A stretch of 64,000 bases of DNA from Pseudomonas fluorescens. GTDB lineage: Bacteria > Pseudomonadota > Gammaproteobacteria > Pseudomonadales > Pseudomonadaceae. Where the stretch lies: positions 6,076,001-6,140,000 of the forward strand of contig NZ_CP148752.1 of NCBI RefSeq assembly GCF_040448305.1, read 5' to 3'. Positions 1 to 12,857 of this stretch are shown here, one piece after another (within the stretch, counting starts at the first letter, position 1; the number at the start of each line of letters is the position of its first letter). The notes beneath the pieces are model-generated. The model made no database searches and was not told the DNA's origin. It worked only from the letters and a program-made list of their open reading frames with translations. Both the position numbers and the translations under genes were made by a program.

Positions 1-1
1 G

Positions 2-160
2 CTGACTGACAACATCTTGATCAACGCCCAGGTGCGCTACATCGACATCGATACCCGCGCCACCGTCGAGAACAACTCGATTGCCCCAGGTACCCGGGCA
101 CGTGTGGACGTCGATGTAGACCCGTTCATCTACATGGTGGGTCTGGGTTACAAGTTCTAA
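2..160 (+). CDS. OmpW-family outer membrane protein, C-terminal fragment
   Basis: Only the last 52 codons are inside the window. The frame reads through alternating hydrophobic/polar strands and ends in DPFIYMVGLGYKF followed by TAA. The terminal aromatic Phe after a final amphipathic strand is the usual recognition signal of the outer-membrane assembly machinery. The pattern of ARVDVDVDPF followed by a last strand resembles OmpW porins of pseudomonads, small eight-stranded barrels. The start and the rest of the barrel lie upstream. Family assignment rests on the tail alone, so another small barrel is possible. Confidence 0.7.
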   Translation: MTDNILINAQVRYIDIDTRATVENNSIAPGTRARVDVDVDPFIYMVGLGYKF

Positions 161-205
161 GCGACATCGCTGGAAGAATGTTCACGTGGTGGTGAACCTG
201 GCTGT

Positions 206-353
206 TGTGGCGAGGGAGCTTGCTCACGCCGGGTTGCGAAGCAGCCCCAGACCAGGCAGAAGCGGTGACTCAGAAAAACCGCATTGACTGGATTGACGAC
301 TGCTACGCAGTCGAGCGGGACGATGCGGCGATCCGACAAGCTCCCTCGCCACA
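206..353. repeat. Inverted pair of REP-like elements (TGTGGCGAGGGAGCTTG type)
   Basis: The 17-mer TGTGGCGAGGGAGCTTG at 206-222 recurs as its exact reverse complement at 337-353, about 114 bp apart. It differs from the TGTGGGAGCGAGC family found elsewhere in the window. A pair of inverted extragenic palindromes is the REPIN arrangement known in Pseudomonas. A half copy of the same family lies near 9202-9216. The rest of the gap 161-432 holds no gene that I can support. Confidence 0.7.
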
Positions 354-381
354 GGAATTGCACAAGTTGTAAGTAAATTCC

Positions 382-424
382 GGCCACAAAAAAGGCGCCC
401 TTCATGGGCGCCTTTTTTGTGGCC
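382..424. terminator. Bidirectional intrinsic terminator
   Basis: A perfect 19-bp inverted repeat (382-400 and 406-424) encloses the loop TTCAT. The GC core GGCGCCC is flanked by six A on one side and six T on the other, so it works as an intrinsic terminator on either strand. It lies between the plus-strand porin and the minus-strand epimerase gene and probably ends both. Confidence 0.9.
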
Positions 425-432
425 GCAGAACC

Positions 433-1362
433 TCAGCGCCCCAGCAACCGCGCCAGCCCCTCGCGCATCGGGGTTTGCTCAGTGGTACTGAAGCGTTCCA
501 ACAAACGCCGGTTGTTCGCCCGGGAATGACGAATGTCACCGGAGCGCGCCGGGCCGTAGCTCACCGGTGGCAACTTGCCGACCACGGCTTCGAGCGCTTC
601 GAGCATTTGCTTGAGGGTCGTCGCCTGGTTCCAGCCAACGTTGACCGCACCGACTTCGACCTGGGGCATTTCGATGGCCTGCACCAGCAAGTCGACCAGG
701 TCTTCGACGTAGACAAAATCCCGGGTCTGCTCACCGTCGCCGAACACCGTGATCGGCAAGCCCTTCAGTGCGCGCTCGCTGAATATGCTGATCACCCCGG
801 AGTACGGCGAGGACGGATCCTGGCGCGGGCCGAAGATGTTGAAGAAACGGAAAATCACCGGTTCCAGCGCATGCTGGCGGCGGTAGAAGTCGAAGTAATG
901 CTCGCTGGCCAGTTTGTCCACCGCGTAAGGCGTCAATGGCGCCTTGGGCGTGTCTTCGTCGATCGACTCACCTTCGCCATTGTTGCCATACACCGCCGCA
1001 CTGGAGGCAAACAGCACGCGTTTGACCCCGGTCTGGCGCATGGCTTCGCAGACGTTCAGCGTGCCGATGAAGTTGCTCTGGTGCGTGCGCACCGGATCGT
1101 CCACCGAGGCCTGCACCGAAGCCACGGCCGCCAGGTGCGCCACGGCGCTGCACCCGGCCATCGCCTGAGCGACCAAAGCCGCATCGGCCACGTCGCCGAC
1201 GATCAGTTCGACCCTGGGATTATCCAGCGGCAAATTGCTGCGCTTGCCGGTGGACAGGTCATCGAGAATCCGCACCGCATGGCCTTTGGCAAGCAGGGCG
1301 TCAGTCAGGTGTGAACCAATGAAACCGGCACCACCGGTGATCAAAACGGGGCCGTCAGCCAT
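433..1362 (-). CDS. NAD-dependent epimerase/dehydratase (UDP-glucose 4-epimerase-like)
   Basis: The 309-residue protein is an extended short-chain dehydrogenase. It begins with the NAD-binding Rossmann motif GGAGFIG (G10, G13, G16), has the SSAAVYG strand near 120 and the catalytic YAVDK (Y146, K150). The stretch RFFNIFGPRQDPSSPYSGVI is typical of UDP-hexose epimerases/dehydratases that act in surface polysaccharide synthesis. The ATG at 1362 was chosen because the glycine motif follows at once. Longer in-frame extension would run deep into the upstream gene, whose end it overlaps by 8 bp, so the two are probably cotranscribed. The exact sugar substrate cannot be read from the sequence. Confidence 0.88.
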   Translation of the reverse strand: MADGPVLITGGAGFIGSHLTDALLAKGHAVRILDDLSTGKRSNLPLDNPRVELIVGDVADAALVAQAMAGCSAVAHLAAVASVQASVDDPVRTHQSNFIGTLNVCEAMRQTGVKRVLFASSAAVYGNNGEGESIDEDTPKAPLTPYAVDKLASEHYFDFYRRQHALEPVIFRFFNIFGPRQDPSSPYSGVISIFSERALKGLPITVFGDGEQTRDFVYVEDLVDLLVQAIEMPQVEVGAVNVGWNQATTLKQMLEALEAVVGKLPPVSYGPARSGDIRHSRANNRRLLERFSTTEQTPMREGLARLLGR

Positions 1363-2239
1363 GGCGATAGAACCTGTCCAGTAGGCCGGGAAGCGCCGCA
1401 CGCCAGGCGCGCGGTTTGATCCCGAAGGTGTGCAGAATTTTCTTGCAGGCCAAGACCGCGTGTTGCGGCTCTTCGGCTGCATCCGGACGCGCGGCGTGGG
1501 CCTGGGCGGTCGGGGCTTCGATGGCCAGCGGGTGCAGGCTGCGGGCTTCGGTCAGAATCGCCTGCCCCAGCGCCAGCGGCGTGGTCGCCTCATGCCCGGC
1601 GTAGTGGTAGGTGCCCCACAGCGGCGCGGCGCAATCGAGTTGCTTGAGCACTGAAATGATCACACGGGCGGCATCGTCGACCGGCGTCGGATTGCCGCGT
1701 CGGTCGTCGGCCATCAGCAGTTCTTCGGGTTGTTCGGCACGGGCGAGGAAGCGTCCAAGGGCGCCATCCGGGCTGTCGTCCAGCAGCCAGCCGAAACGCA
1801 GCAGCACGTGTTGCGGGCAGGTGGCGCGCACGCTTTGCTCGATCCGCCACAAGGCCTGACCACGCAAGCCCAATGGCACGGGTTCGTCTTTTTCGCTGTA
1901 GGCGGTGGCGCGGGAGCCGTCGAACACGCGATAGCTGGAAGGTTGCAGCAGGACTATGTTGTGGTGCTGGCACAGTTCCGCCAGACGCTCGATCGCGCGC
2001 TCCTGGCCGGCCAGGCGCGATTCGCTCACTGCCTCTGCCTGAAACCAGTCGAAGTAGTAGGCAAGGTTGATCAACGCATCGGGACGGGTGTCGTCGAGCA
2101 GTTGAGTCAGGCTCGCGGCATCCCAGCCGTTTTCGGGCGGGCGGGGGGCGAGGAAACCGATGTCTTCCTCCGCACCGAGGCGAATCAGCGCCTGCCCAAG
2201 GGCATTTCCGCCGCCCAGTAACATAAGGCGCATTCGCAT
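1355..2239 (-). CDS. RmlD-like sugar nucleotide-binding protein with degenerate catalytic motif
   Basis: The 294-residue protein resembles the dTDP-4-dehydrorhamnose reductase (RmlD) branch of extended SDR proteins. It has an N-terminal glycine motif LGGGNALG, the strand DALINLAYYFDW, and VLLQPSSYRVFDG where RmlD has its Ser/Thr-rich strand. The position expected to carry YxxxK reads LRGQA, so the usual Tyr and Lys seem to be lost. It may have another activity or a binding role. It overlaps the downstream epimerase gene by 8 bp. Starts at 2239 and 2233 are both possible. Confidence 0.72.
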   Translation of the reverse strand: MRMRLMLLGGGNALGQALIRLGAEEDIGFLAPRPPENGWDAASLTQLLDDTRPDALINLAYYFDWFQAEAVSESRLAGQERAIERLAELCQHHNIVLLQPSSYRVFDGSRATAYSEKDEPVPLGLRGQALWRIEQSVRATCPQHVLLRFGWLLDDSPDGALGRFLARAEQPEELLMADDRRGNPTPVDDAARVIISVLKQLDCAAPLWGTYHYAGHEATTPLALGQAILTEARSLHPLAIEAPTAQAHAARPDAAEEPQHAVLACKKILHTFGIKPRAWRAALPGLLDRFYRHG

Positions 2240-2395
2240 AGAGTCAGCAGGCCCAGTCTGATTGAAACAATGGCGTTATCGACACCGCGCCCAGGCGATG
2301 TCGTTGGTAATTGCCGGAATCGTTGCATTTTGCGGGTTTAGTGCGCAACCGTCACCCGTAAAGTGTAGATGTCCGACTTTTGCGGTGCCTGGACT

Positions 2396-2479
2396 GGCCT
2401 CATCGCGAGCAAGCTCGCTCCCACAGTGGGCCGGTGTACACAAAACCATTGTGGGAGCGAGCTTGCTCGCGATGAGGCC
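2396..2479. repeat. REPIN: inverted REP pair, CCCACA ends inward
   Basis: Two 30-bp arms (2396-2425 and 2450-2479) are exact reverse complements. Each contains the palindromic core GCGAGCAAGCTCGC, and they are separated by 24 bp. The pair lies in the region before the helicase start and would be transcribed as a long hairpin if the promoter is upstream. Confidence 0.88.
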
Positions 2480-2546
2480 CTGTCAGTCAACAGAGATCCC
2501 CGAGCGGTACTTGCAACTTCCCGTCCCCACCCGCATAAATTGCTGC

Positions 2547-6854
<4,308 letters not shown>

Positions 6855-6867
6855 TGTCGTCTGAACC

Positions 6868-6971
6868 GGCCCCATCGCGAGCAAGCTCGCTCCCACAGGG
6901 GATTTTCTGTGAATACAAATTTTGGGCACAAAAGAGATCACTGTGGGAGCGAGCTTGCTCGCGATGGGGCC
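6868..6971. repeat. REPIN: inverted REP pair, CCCACA ends inward
   Basis: Arms at 6868-6897 and 6942-6971 are exact reverse complements sharing the core GCGAGCAAGCTCGC, with a 44-bp AT-rich middle. It sits between the convergent helicase and channel genes. Confidence 0.88.
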
Positions 6972-7006
6972 AGACCAGCCACTGAAAACCTCAAGTACAA
7001 AACTGA

Positions 7007-9136
7007 CTATTGAGACCGCGGCCGATCCGGCATCAGCACCGCCGAATGGTCCGGCTCATGCCCTGCCTCGGGTGGTGGTTCGACCGGATGCCTCGGCACC
7101 AGCGCCTGCTGTGGATAAGTCTGCGCGAAGTTCACCCACGGGCAGTTATCCACAAGCTTTTTCAAACGCTGGTTGAAAGCCCGGCTCACCGCATATTGGC
7201 CACCGGACACCGTGCGGAATTGCGCGGTCAGCACCACACCGTTGAGGTCCATCCTGTCGACGCCAAAAACATCCAGCGGCCCTTGCAGGTTGTAGCGCAG
7301 GAACGGGTCGTTGCTGATGGAGTGCCCGGCCTCGCGGATCAGTTCGATGGCCTTGTCGACATCGGTGTCGTAGGTGAATTGCACCGAGAAAAACGCATAG
7401 GCGAATTGCCGCGATTGGTTGGTCACGGCCTTGATCTGCCCGAACGGCACCGAGTGCACGAAGCCCTTGCCGTCGCGCAGGCGCAAGGTGCGGATGGTCA
7501 GGCCTTCGACGGTACCGGCATGCCCTGAATCGAGCACCACCCAGTCACCGATGGACAAGGTGTCTTCTATGATGATGAACAGCCCGGTGATCACGTCCTG
7601 CACCAGTTGCTGGGAACCGAAACCGATCGCCAGGCCGATGACCCCGGCACCTGCCAGGAATGGCGCGACGTTGATCCCCAGGTTGGCCATGGTGGTGATC
7701 GCGCAAATCACCACCAGGATGATTTTGATCGCGTTGCGCAGCAGCGGCAGGATGGTTTTCACCCGCGTACTCGGCTGGCGCGCCGAGCGCTTGTTGGTCG
7801 GCGGTTTCAGGGCTTCCTGAATCGCCGTGTCGAGCACCACCCAGACCATCCAGGTCACCAGCAGGATCAAACCGATGTGGCCCAGGGAATCACTGATCGC
7901 CCGGCCCACGGCATTGCTCACCGCGAATTCGAACAGCGACACGCCCCAGACCCGTCCGAGGATATCGATGAACACGATGGCCATGGCGATGCGCAGCAAG
8001 GCATGGGACAGATTGAGAAAGCGCTCCTTGTAGGCGCTGCTGCGGCGCAGGTCCGCTTCGCTGCGCGCCTTGAACAAATGGTGCAGCGTGGTGCTGAGAA
8101 ATACCGTGGCAATCAGCAACACCGTGGTGAACAAGGCGCTGCGCAGCACTCTCTGATTGTCCGCCCCGGCGCCGATCAGGTTGATGATCGAAACCAGTAC
8201 CATCAACAGAATCGGCCAATACCAGAGCCCGGAAAATATCCGCAGGGTTTCACGCAGCGCCGGCTGCCTGAGGCGCTGGGCCAGCGGCAGGATGCGGATC
8301 ACCTGGGCGACCGGGCGACGCATGCGGATCACCAGCAAGCCGAAGGACATCGACGCTGCCAACCCGGTGAATACGGCGATGCTGCTGGTGAGATTGTTGC
8401 CCAGTTGATGGGCGATCTGCGGGCTGGTCAGGGCGTCGCTCAATGCCACCAGAAAGCCGATAACGAACAAGGGCCGGGGACTCTTCACGCGGATGATCTG
8501 CACCGCCCGCCGCTTGTGCCCGGTATTGAACACCACCACCAGCGACAGCACCAATGACGCGGCAAATATCCCCGCGCTGGCGGCATAAGCCAGACACAGC
8601 GCCAGCGCCCGTCCCGCCGATATCGGCAAAAACTGACTGGCATAAATCGTCAACGGCAGACTGATCACCGCCGCAAGGGTGTAGGGCAGCACGTAGCCGA
8701 GCAACGCCTGGCCCCGCTCACGACTGAGCAGCAGACGATGCTCGCACAGTCGCCTGGCGGCCATCCGCCCAAGCAGCCACAGACAGGCAAACACCACCGC
8801 CCACACGCAGGTCAGCAGCAGGAAATCGCTGGCGACGCTCCAGGGCGAACGGGCCGATGGCTGATTGACCAACTGATCCACTTCATCGGCCGCGCGGTCG
8901 GCACGCAGGCGCCAGACGTCGACGAGGTTTTCGTTGAGATCGAGTTTGGTCTGGACCTCGTCGATGCTTGAACTGATGGCCCCCAATAACCCGCCTTGCA
9001 CCAGCGGTTCGGGGTGGGCCGGCGGCGTCGCGGCAGTCGCGGTGGCGGGCAGCCCCGGTATCGCGGCGGCTTCCAGTTGCTCGCTGCCCACAAACAGCAA
9101 CGCTCCCAGCAGAATCGCGGTCTTGAGCCTGATCAA
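7007..9136 (-). CDS. MscS-family mechanosensitive ion channel, large form
   Basis: The 709-residue protein has an N-terminal signal-like segment (IRLKTAILLGALLFVG), a periplasmic stretch with the helix DEVQTKLDLNENLVDVWR, about ten hydrophobic segments, and a C-terminal MscS core. In the core the pore-lining helix FLAGAGVIGLAIGFGSQQLV is followed by the beta-domain GDWVVLDSGHAGTVEGLTIR. These are hallmarks of MscS-type channels that release solutes on hypo-osmotic shock. I chose a TTG start at 9136 because GGAG lies about 9 bp before it and the signal sequence follows. An in-frame start at 9295 would add 53 residues without family character. Confidence 0.9.
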   Translation of the reverse strand: MIRLKTAILLGALLFVGSEQLEAAAIPGLPATATAATPPAHPEPLVQGGLLGAISSSIDEVQTKLDLNENLVDVWRLRADRAADEVDQLVNQPSARSPWSVASDFLLLTCVWAVVFACLWLLGRMAARRLCEHRLLLSRERGQALLGYVLPYTLAAVISLPLTIYASQFLPISAGRALALCLAYAASAGIFAASLVLSLVVVFNTGHKRRAVQIIRVKSPRPLFVIGFLVALSDALTSPQIAHQLGNNLTSSIAVFTGLAASMSFGLLVIRMRRPVAQVIRILPLAQRLRQPALRETLRIFSGLWYWPILLMVLVSIINLIGAGADNQRVLRSALFTTVLLIATVFLSTTLHHLFKARSEADLRRSSAYKERFLNLSHALLRIAMAIVFIDILGRVWGVSLFEFAVSNAVGRAISDSLGHIGLILLVTWMVWVVLDTAIQEALKPPTNKRSARQPSTRVKTILPLLRNAIKIILVVICAITTMANLGINVAPFLAGAGVIGLAIGFGSQQLVQDVITGLFIIIEDTLSIGDWVVLDSGHAGTVEGLTIRTLRLRDGKGFVHSVPFGQIKAVTNQSRQFAYAFFSVQFTYDTDVDKAIELIREAGHSISNDPFLRYNLQGPLDVFGVDRMDLNGVVLTAQFRTVSGGQYAVSRAFNQRLKKLVDNCPWVNFAQTYPQQALVPRHPVEPPPEAGHEPDHSAVLMPDRPRSQ

Positions 9137-9201
9137 TGCACCCGCTCCTTTGGCTGTGTCGGTAAGGAACTGATCGAGAAATGCCGGGCAAGTTCGGATA
9201 T

Positions 9202-9216
9202 AGCTCCCTCGCCACA
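9202..9216. repeat. Solitary half of the TGTGGCGAGGGAGCT REP family
   Basis: AGCTCCCTCGCCACA at 9202-9216 matches the arm of the pair at 206-353. No partner is visible nearby, so it looks like a decayed or single REP. It lies in the 204-bp divergent gap between the channel gene and the MFS gene. Confidence 0.55.
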
Positions 9217-9340
9217 GACTAACACCCGCGCTCGCGATCTTTGCGCCCAAGGCAAATATCAAATGTCCATCCCTGTATTTTTCTGAACGAGCCAAATCCC
9301 GACACTGCGCTCCATCGAATCAATCTCCGGAGTTGCAGCC

Positions 9341-10552
9341 ATGCCCATTGCCCTGCTCGCGCTGACCCTCAGCGCCTTTGCCATCGGGACGACCGAGTTC
9401 GTCATCGTTGGCCTGTTACCCACCATTGGCGCCGACCTCGGCGTCAGTCTGCCGTCCGCTGGCCTGCTGGTCAGTCTGTATGCCCTTGGCGTTGCCGTCG
9501 GCGCCCCGGTGCTGACCGCCCTCACCGGCAAGGTTCCGCGCAAATTGCTGCTGTTGTCGCTGATGGTGCTGTTCACCCTCGGCAATCTGCTGGCGTGGCA
9601 AGCACCAAGTTACGAGTCATTGATCCTCGCACGGATCGTCACCGGCCTGGCCCACGGGGTGTTTTTCTCGATCGGCTCAACTATCGCCACCAGTCTAGTG
9701 CCGAAGGAAAAAGCCGCCAGCGCGATTGCCATCATGTTCACCGGCCTGACCGTGGCGTTGGTCACCGGCGTGCCGCTGGGGACATTCATCGGCCAGCATT
9801 TCGGCTGGCGTGAAACCTTCCTCGCCGTTTCCGTACTGGGCGTGATCGCCTTCATCGGCAGCCTGCTCTACGTGCCGAAAAATATCGCCCACAGCAAACC
9901 CGCCTCGTTGTTGCAGCAACTGCAGGTGCTCAAACAACCGCGCCTGTTGCTGGTGTATGCCATGACGGCCGTCGGCTACGGTGGCTCGTTCATTGCCTTC
10001 ACCTTCCTCGCACCGATTCTTCAGGACCTCTCCGGCTTCAGCGCCAGCACCGTCAGCCTGGTGTTGCTGGTCTACGGCATCTCCGTGGCCGTCGGCAACA
10101 TATGGGGCGGCAAACTGGCGGACAAGCGCGGCCCGATCAGCGCCCTGAAAATCATCTTTGCCCTGCTCGCCGCCGTGTTGTTCGTGCTGACTTTCACCGC
10201 CGGCAATCCTTGGCTCGCGCTGGCCACCGTGCTGGTCTGGGGCGCTGTGGCATTCGGCAACGTGCCGGGATTGCAGGTGTATGTGGTGCGTCAGGCGGAG
10301 CATCACACCCCGCAGGCGGTGGACGTGGCGTCCGGCCTGAACATCGCGGCGTTCAACCTCGGCATTGCCGGTGGCGCGTGGGGTGGTGGCCTGATCGTCG
10401 CCCACATGGGGTTGATTCACACCGCGTGGATCGGTGGTCTGGTGGTGTTGGTGGCGCTGGCATTGACCGCTTGGAGTGGACGTCTTGATCGCCTCGGCCC
10501 GGTCTATGCCGAACCGGCTGAGGGCTCTGCCCGCGTTGTAACAAGTCACTGA
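9341..10552 (+). CDS. MFS transporter, DHA1 family (AraJ-like efflux)
   Basis: The 403-residue protein has about twelve hydrophobic helices. The opening MPIALLALTLSAFAIGTTEF and IVGLLPTIGADLGVS are characteristic of the DHA1 drug/sugar exporters (AraJ, YdhP, PbuE-like). The loop 2-3 region has the shortened GKVPRK form of the MFS motif A. GGAG lies 8 bp upstream of the ATG. It would export a small organic compound by proton antiport; the substrate is not predictable. It stands alone, divergent from the channel gene. Confidence 0.85.
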   Translation: MPIALLALTLSAFAIGTTEFVIVGLLPTIGADLGVSLPSAGLLVSLYALGVAVGAPVLTALTGKVPRKLLLLSLMVLFTLGNLLAWQAPSYESLILARIVTGLAHGVFFSIGSTIATSLVPKEKAASAIAIMFTGLTVALVTGVPLGTFIGQHFGWRETFLAVSVLGVIAFIGSLLYVPKNIAHSKPASLLQQLQVLKQPRLLLVYAMTAVGYGGSFIAFTFLAPILQDLSGFSASTVSLVLLVYGISVAVGNIWGGKLADKRGPISALKIIFALLAAVLFVLTFTAGNPWLALATVLVWGAVAFGNVPGLQVYVVRQAEHHTPQAVDVASGLNIAAFNLGIAGGAWGGGLIVAHMGLIHTAWIGGLVVLVALALTAWSGRLDRLGPVYAEPAEGSARVVTSH

Positions 10553-10559
10553 TAAACCC

Positions 10560-10649
10560 TGTGGGAGCGAGCCTGCTCGCGATGACGGTGGTCCATTCAA
10601 TATGGATGTGACTGATAAGCCGCCTTCGCGAGCAGGCTCGCTCCCACAA
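10560..10649. repeat. REPIN: inverted REP pair, CCCACA ends outward
   Basis: TGTGGGAGCGAGCCTGCTCG begins at 10560 and its reverse complement ends at 10649, with about 30 bp between arms. The core is the CCTG variant (GCGAGCAGGCTCGC) rather than CTTG. The arms face the opposite way to those at 2396 and 6868. It lies just after the MFS stop codon. Confidence 0.85.
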
Positions 10650-10755
10650 TTGTTCGGTGGTGTTCTGCAGAAAATGTACCGTCCGTAGCCCCATCGAAAC
10701 TTTCGCCACCGCTCCAGGGTCATCCAAAGACAGGAGCCGTCAGGCGGGAGACGAC

Positions 10756-11568
10756 ATGACAGCGAATCACACCGATATTCCCGCACACTCAAACGCAACC
10801 GAAATGCGGGTACAGGGTTCGTCCGTCACTTGTCGTTTCACGGTGCTGACGGTCAACACCCATAAAGGTTTCACCGCGCTCAACCGGCGCTTCATCCTGC
10901 CGGAACTGCGTGAAGCGGTGCGCAGTGTGTCTGCCGATGTGGTGTTTTTGCAGGAAGTCCACGGCACCCACGAACAGCATCCCAGGCGCTACACCAACTG
11001 GCCGGCGATGCCGCAATACGAATTCCTCGCCGACAGCCTGTGGCCGCAGTTCGCCTATGGCCGCAATGCGGTGTATCCGGCGGGCGATCACGGTAATGCG
11101 CTGTTGTCGAAGTTCCAGATCATCCGCCACGACAACCTCGACGTGTCCATCAGCGGCCACGAGAACCGCGGAATTCTGCATTGCGTGTTGCGCTTGCCCG
11201 ATGATGGCCAGGAAGTGCATGCGATCTGCGTGCACCTGGGGCTGCGCGAAACCCACCGCACAGCGCAACTGAAGTTGCTCGCCCAACGCCTGGACGCCCT
11301 GCCCGACGACGCCCCGGTGATTGTCGCCGGGGACTTCAACGATTGGCGCCAGCGCGCCGATGCATTGCTCACGCCCAGCGGTTTGCGCGAAGTCTTCGCC
11401 GCGCACCATGGCAAACCGGCGCGCAGTTTCCCCGCGCGCTTGCCGGCTTTGCGCCTGGACCGCATCTACGTACGCAACCTCAAGGCCAGCCATCCGCAAG
11501 TGCTGACCTCCCGGCCCTGGTCACACCTTTCCGACCACGTCCCGCTGTCGGTGGAGATCGAGCTATGA
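10756..11568 (+). CDS. ybhP: Endonuclease/exonuclease/phosphatase-family protein (YbhP-like)
   Basis: The 270-residue protein carries the metal-dependent EEP fold: NTHKGF at 34-39, LQE at 65-67, GNALLS near 113, H160, GDFND at 192-196, LDRIY near 234 and the final SDH at 259-261. These cover the metal ligands and the catalytic His/Asp pairs. YbhP of E. coli sits beside clsB (ybhO) and ybhN in the same order, which supports the name. The substrate is unknown and could be a lipid head group or nucleic acid. The ATG at 10756 follows GGGAG. The stop codon overlaps the next start as ATGA. Confidence 0.87.
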   Translation: MTANHTDIPAHSNATEMRVQGSSVTCRFTVLTVNTHKGFTALNRRFILPELREAVRSVSADVVFLQEVHGTHEQHPRRYTNWPAMPQYEFLADSLWPQFAYGRNAVYPAGDHGNALLSKFQIIRHDNLDVSISGHENRGILHCVLRLPDDGQEVHAICVHLGLRETHRTAQLKLLAQRLDALPDDAPVIVAGDFNDWRQRADALLTPSGLREVFAAHHGKPARSFPARLPALRLDRIYVRNLKASHPQVLTSRPWSHLSDHVPLSVEIEL

Positions 11569-12857
11569 GCAGCCACTCGATGGAAAAAACCACGCTGGAA
11601 CACATCCCCGCTCCGCCCTCCCGCGAGCCGACTGCGGTCGATGTCGAATACGGCTGGCAAGGCAGCAATCGGGTCGAGTTGCTGGAAAACGGCGAGGCGT
11701 ACTTTCCCCGGGTGTTTGAAGCCCTGCGCCGGGCGCAAAGTGAAATCCTGCTGGAAACCTTCATTCTGTTCGAGGACAAGGTCGGCAACGAGCTGCAACA
11801 GATCCTGATCGAAGCCGCTCAACGCGGCGTGCGTACCACCGTCAGCCTCGACGGCTTTGGCTGCGGCGAACTGAGTACCGGGTTCCTCACCGCCCTGACC
11901 GCCGCCGGCGTGCACCTGCAAATATTCGACCCGGCTCCGAAACGCCTGGGCATCCGCACCAACTGGTTCCGGCGCCTGCACCGCAAGATTGTGGTGGTGG
12001 ATGGCACCGTGGCGTTCGTCGGCGGGATCAACTTTTCCGCCGATCATCTGGCCGACTTCGGCCCCGAGGCCAAACAGGATTATTCCGTAGAAGTTCAGGG
12101 TCCGGCCGTTGCCGATATCCATCACTTTGCCCTGCTGCAATGCGGTCGCCCGGCGCACGCCAAATACTGGTGGCGCCGCCGCTGGCAGCGACGTTCGGAA
12201 CTGGCCTTCAGCGATCACGATGGCCAGGTGCGGCTGGTGTACCGCGACAACGGGGAACACCAGACCGACATCGAGGAGGTTTACCGCCAGGTATTGCGCC
12301 AGGCGCAGCGCCGGGTGGTGATCGCCAACGCCTACTTCTTTCCCGGTTTCCGTTTGCTGCGCGAGATCCGTAACGCGGCCCGCCGAGGCGTGGATGTGCG
12401 GCTGATCCTGCAGGGCCAGCCAGACATGCGGGTGGCCAGGCTCGCGGCGCGCATGACCTATGACTACCTGCTCAAATCCGGGGTGAAGATCTACGAATAT
12501 TGCGACCGCCCGCTGCACGGTAAGGTCGCGCTGGTGGATGAGGACTGGAGCACCGTTGGCTCGAGCAACCTCGACCCGTTGAGCCTGTCGATGAATCTGG
12601 AAGCCAACGTGCTGATCCGCGACCGAGGCTTCAATCGTCATCTGTTCGATCGCCTGGAAGACCTCAGCGACAACCATTGCAAGGTCATGTCTCCCGACAT
12701 CGCGCCACGCGGACGTGTCTGGCACATGACCATAGGTTTTCTGGTGTTTCACTTCCTGCGGCATTTCCCGGCGTGGGCCGGTTGGTTGCCAGCGCATAAA
12801 CCTCGCCTGAAACCCTTCCCCCCTCCGACCGGGAGCGCTGACCATGAACCGCGCTGA
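11565..12857 (+). CDS. clsB: Cardiolipin synthase B (phospholipase D family)
   Basis: The 430-residue protein has two HKD phosphodiesterase motifs: H139-x-K141-x4-D146 (HRKIVVVD, followed by FVGGINFS) and H318-x-K320-x4-D325 (HGKVALVD, followed by GSSNLDPLS). It lacks the N-terminal transmembrane pair of ClsA, as ClsB does. ClsB makes cardiolipin by phosphatidyl transfer at the inner membrane. The start overlaps the ybhP stop by 4 bp, and the end overlaps ybhN by 14 bp, which implies translational coupling. Confidence 0.92.
   Translation: MSSHSMEKTTLEHIPAPPSREPTAVDVEYGWQGSNRVELLENGEAYFPRVFEALRRAQSEILLETFILFEDKVGNELQQILIEAAQRGVRTTVSLDGFGCGELSTGFLTALTAAGVHLQIFDPAPKRLGIRTNWFRRLHRKIVVVDGTVAFVGGINFSADHLADFGPEAKQDYSVEVQGPAVADIHHFALLQCGRPAHAKYWWRRRWQRRSELAFSDHDGQVRLVYRDNGEHQTDIEEVYRQVLRQAQRRVVIANAYFFPGFRLLREIRNAARRGVDVRLILQGQPDMRVARLAARMTYDYLLKSGVKIYEYCDRPLHGKVALVDEDWSTVGSSNLDPLSLSMNLEANVLIRDRGFNRHLFDRLEDLSDNHCKVMSPDIAPRGRVWHMTIGFLVFHFLRHFPAWAGWLPAHKPRLKPFPPPTGSADHEPR

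Noticed and set aside
157..405. 82-codon minus-strand frame in the first intergenic region
   Set aside because: It crosses the REP pair and the terminator and has no ribosome site or recognisable product.
2396..2479. REP pairs as CRISPR repeats or transcription terminators
   Set aside because: They are inverted pairs with no regular spacer series, and they lack U-runs after the stems.
2262..2546. N-terminal extension of the Lhr helicase by 95 codons
   Set aside because: It runs through the REPIN and has no helicase-family similarity. The conserved N-terminus begins at 2547.
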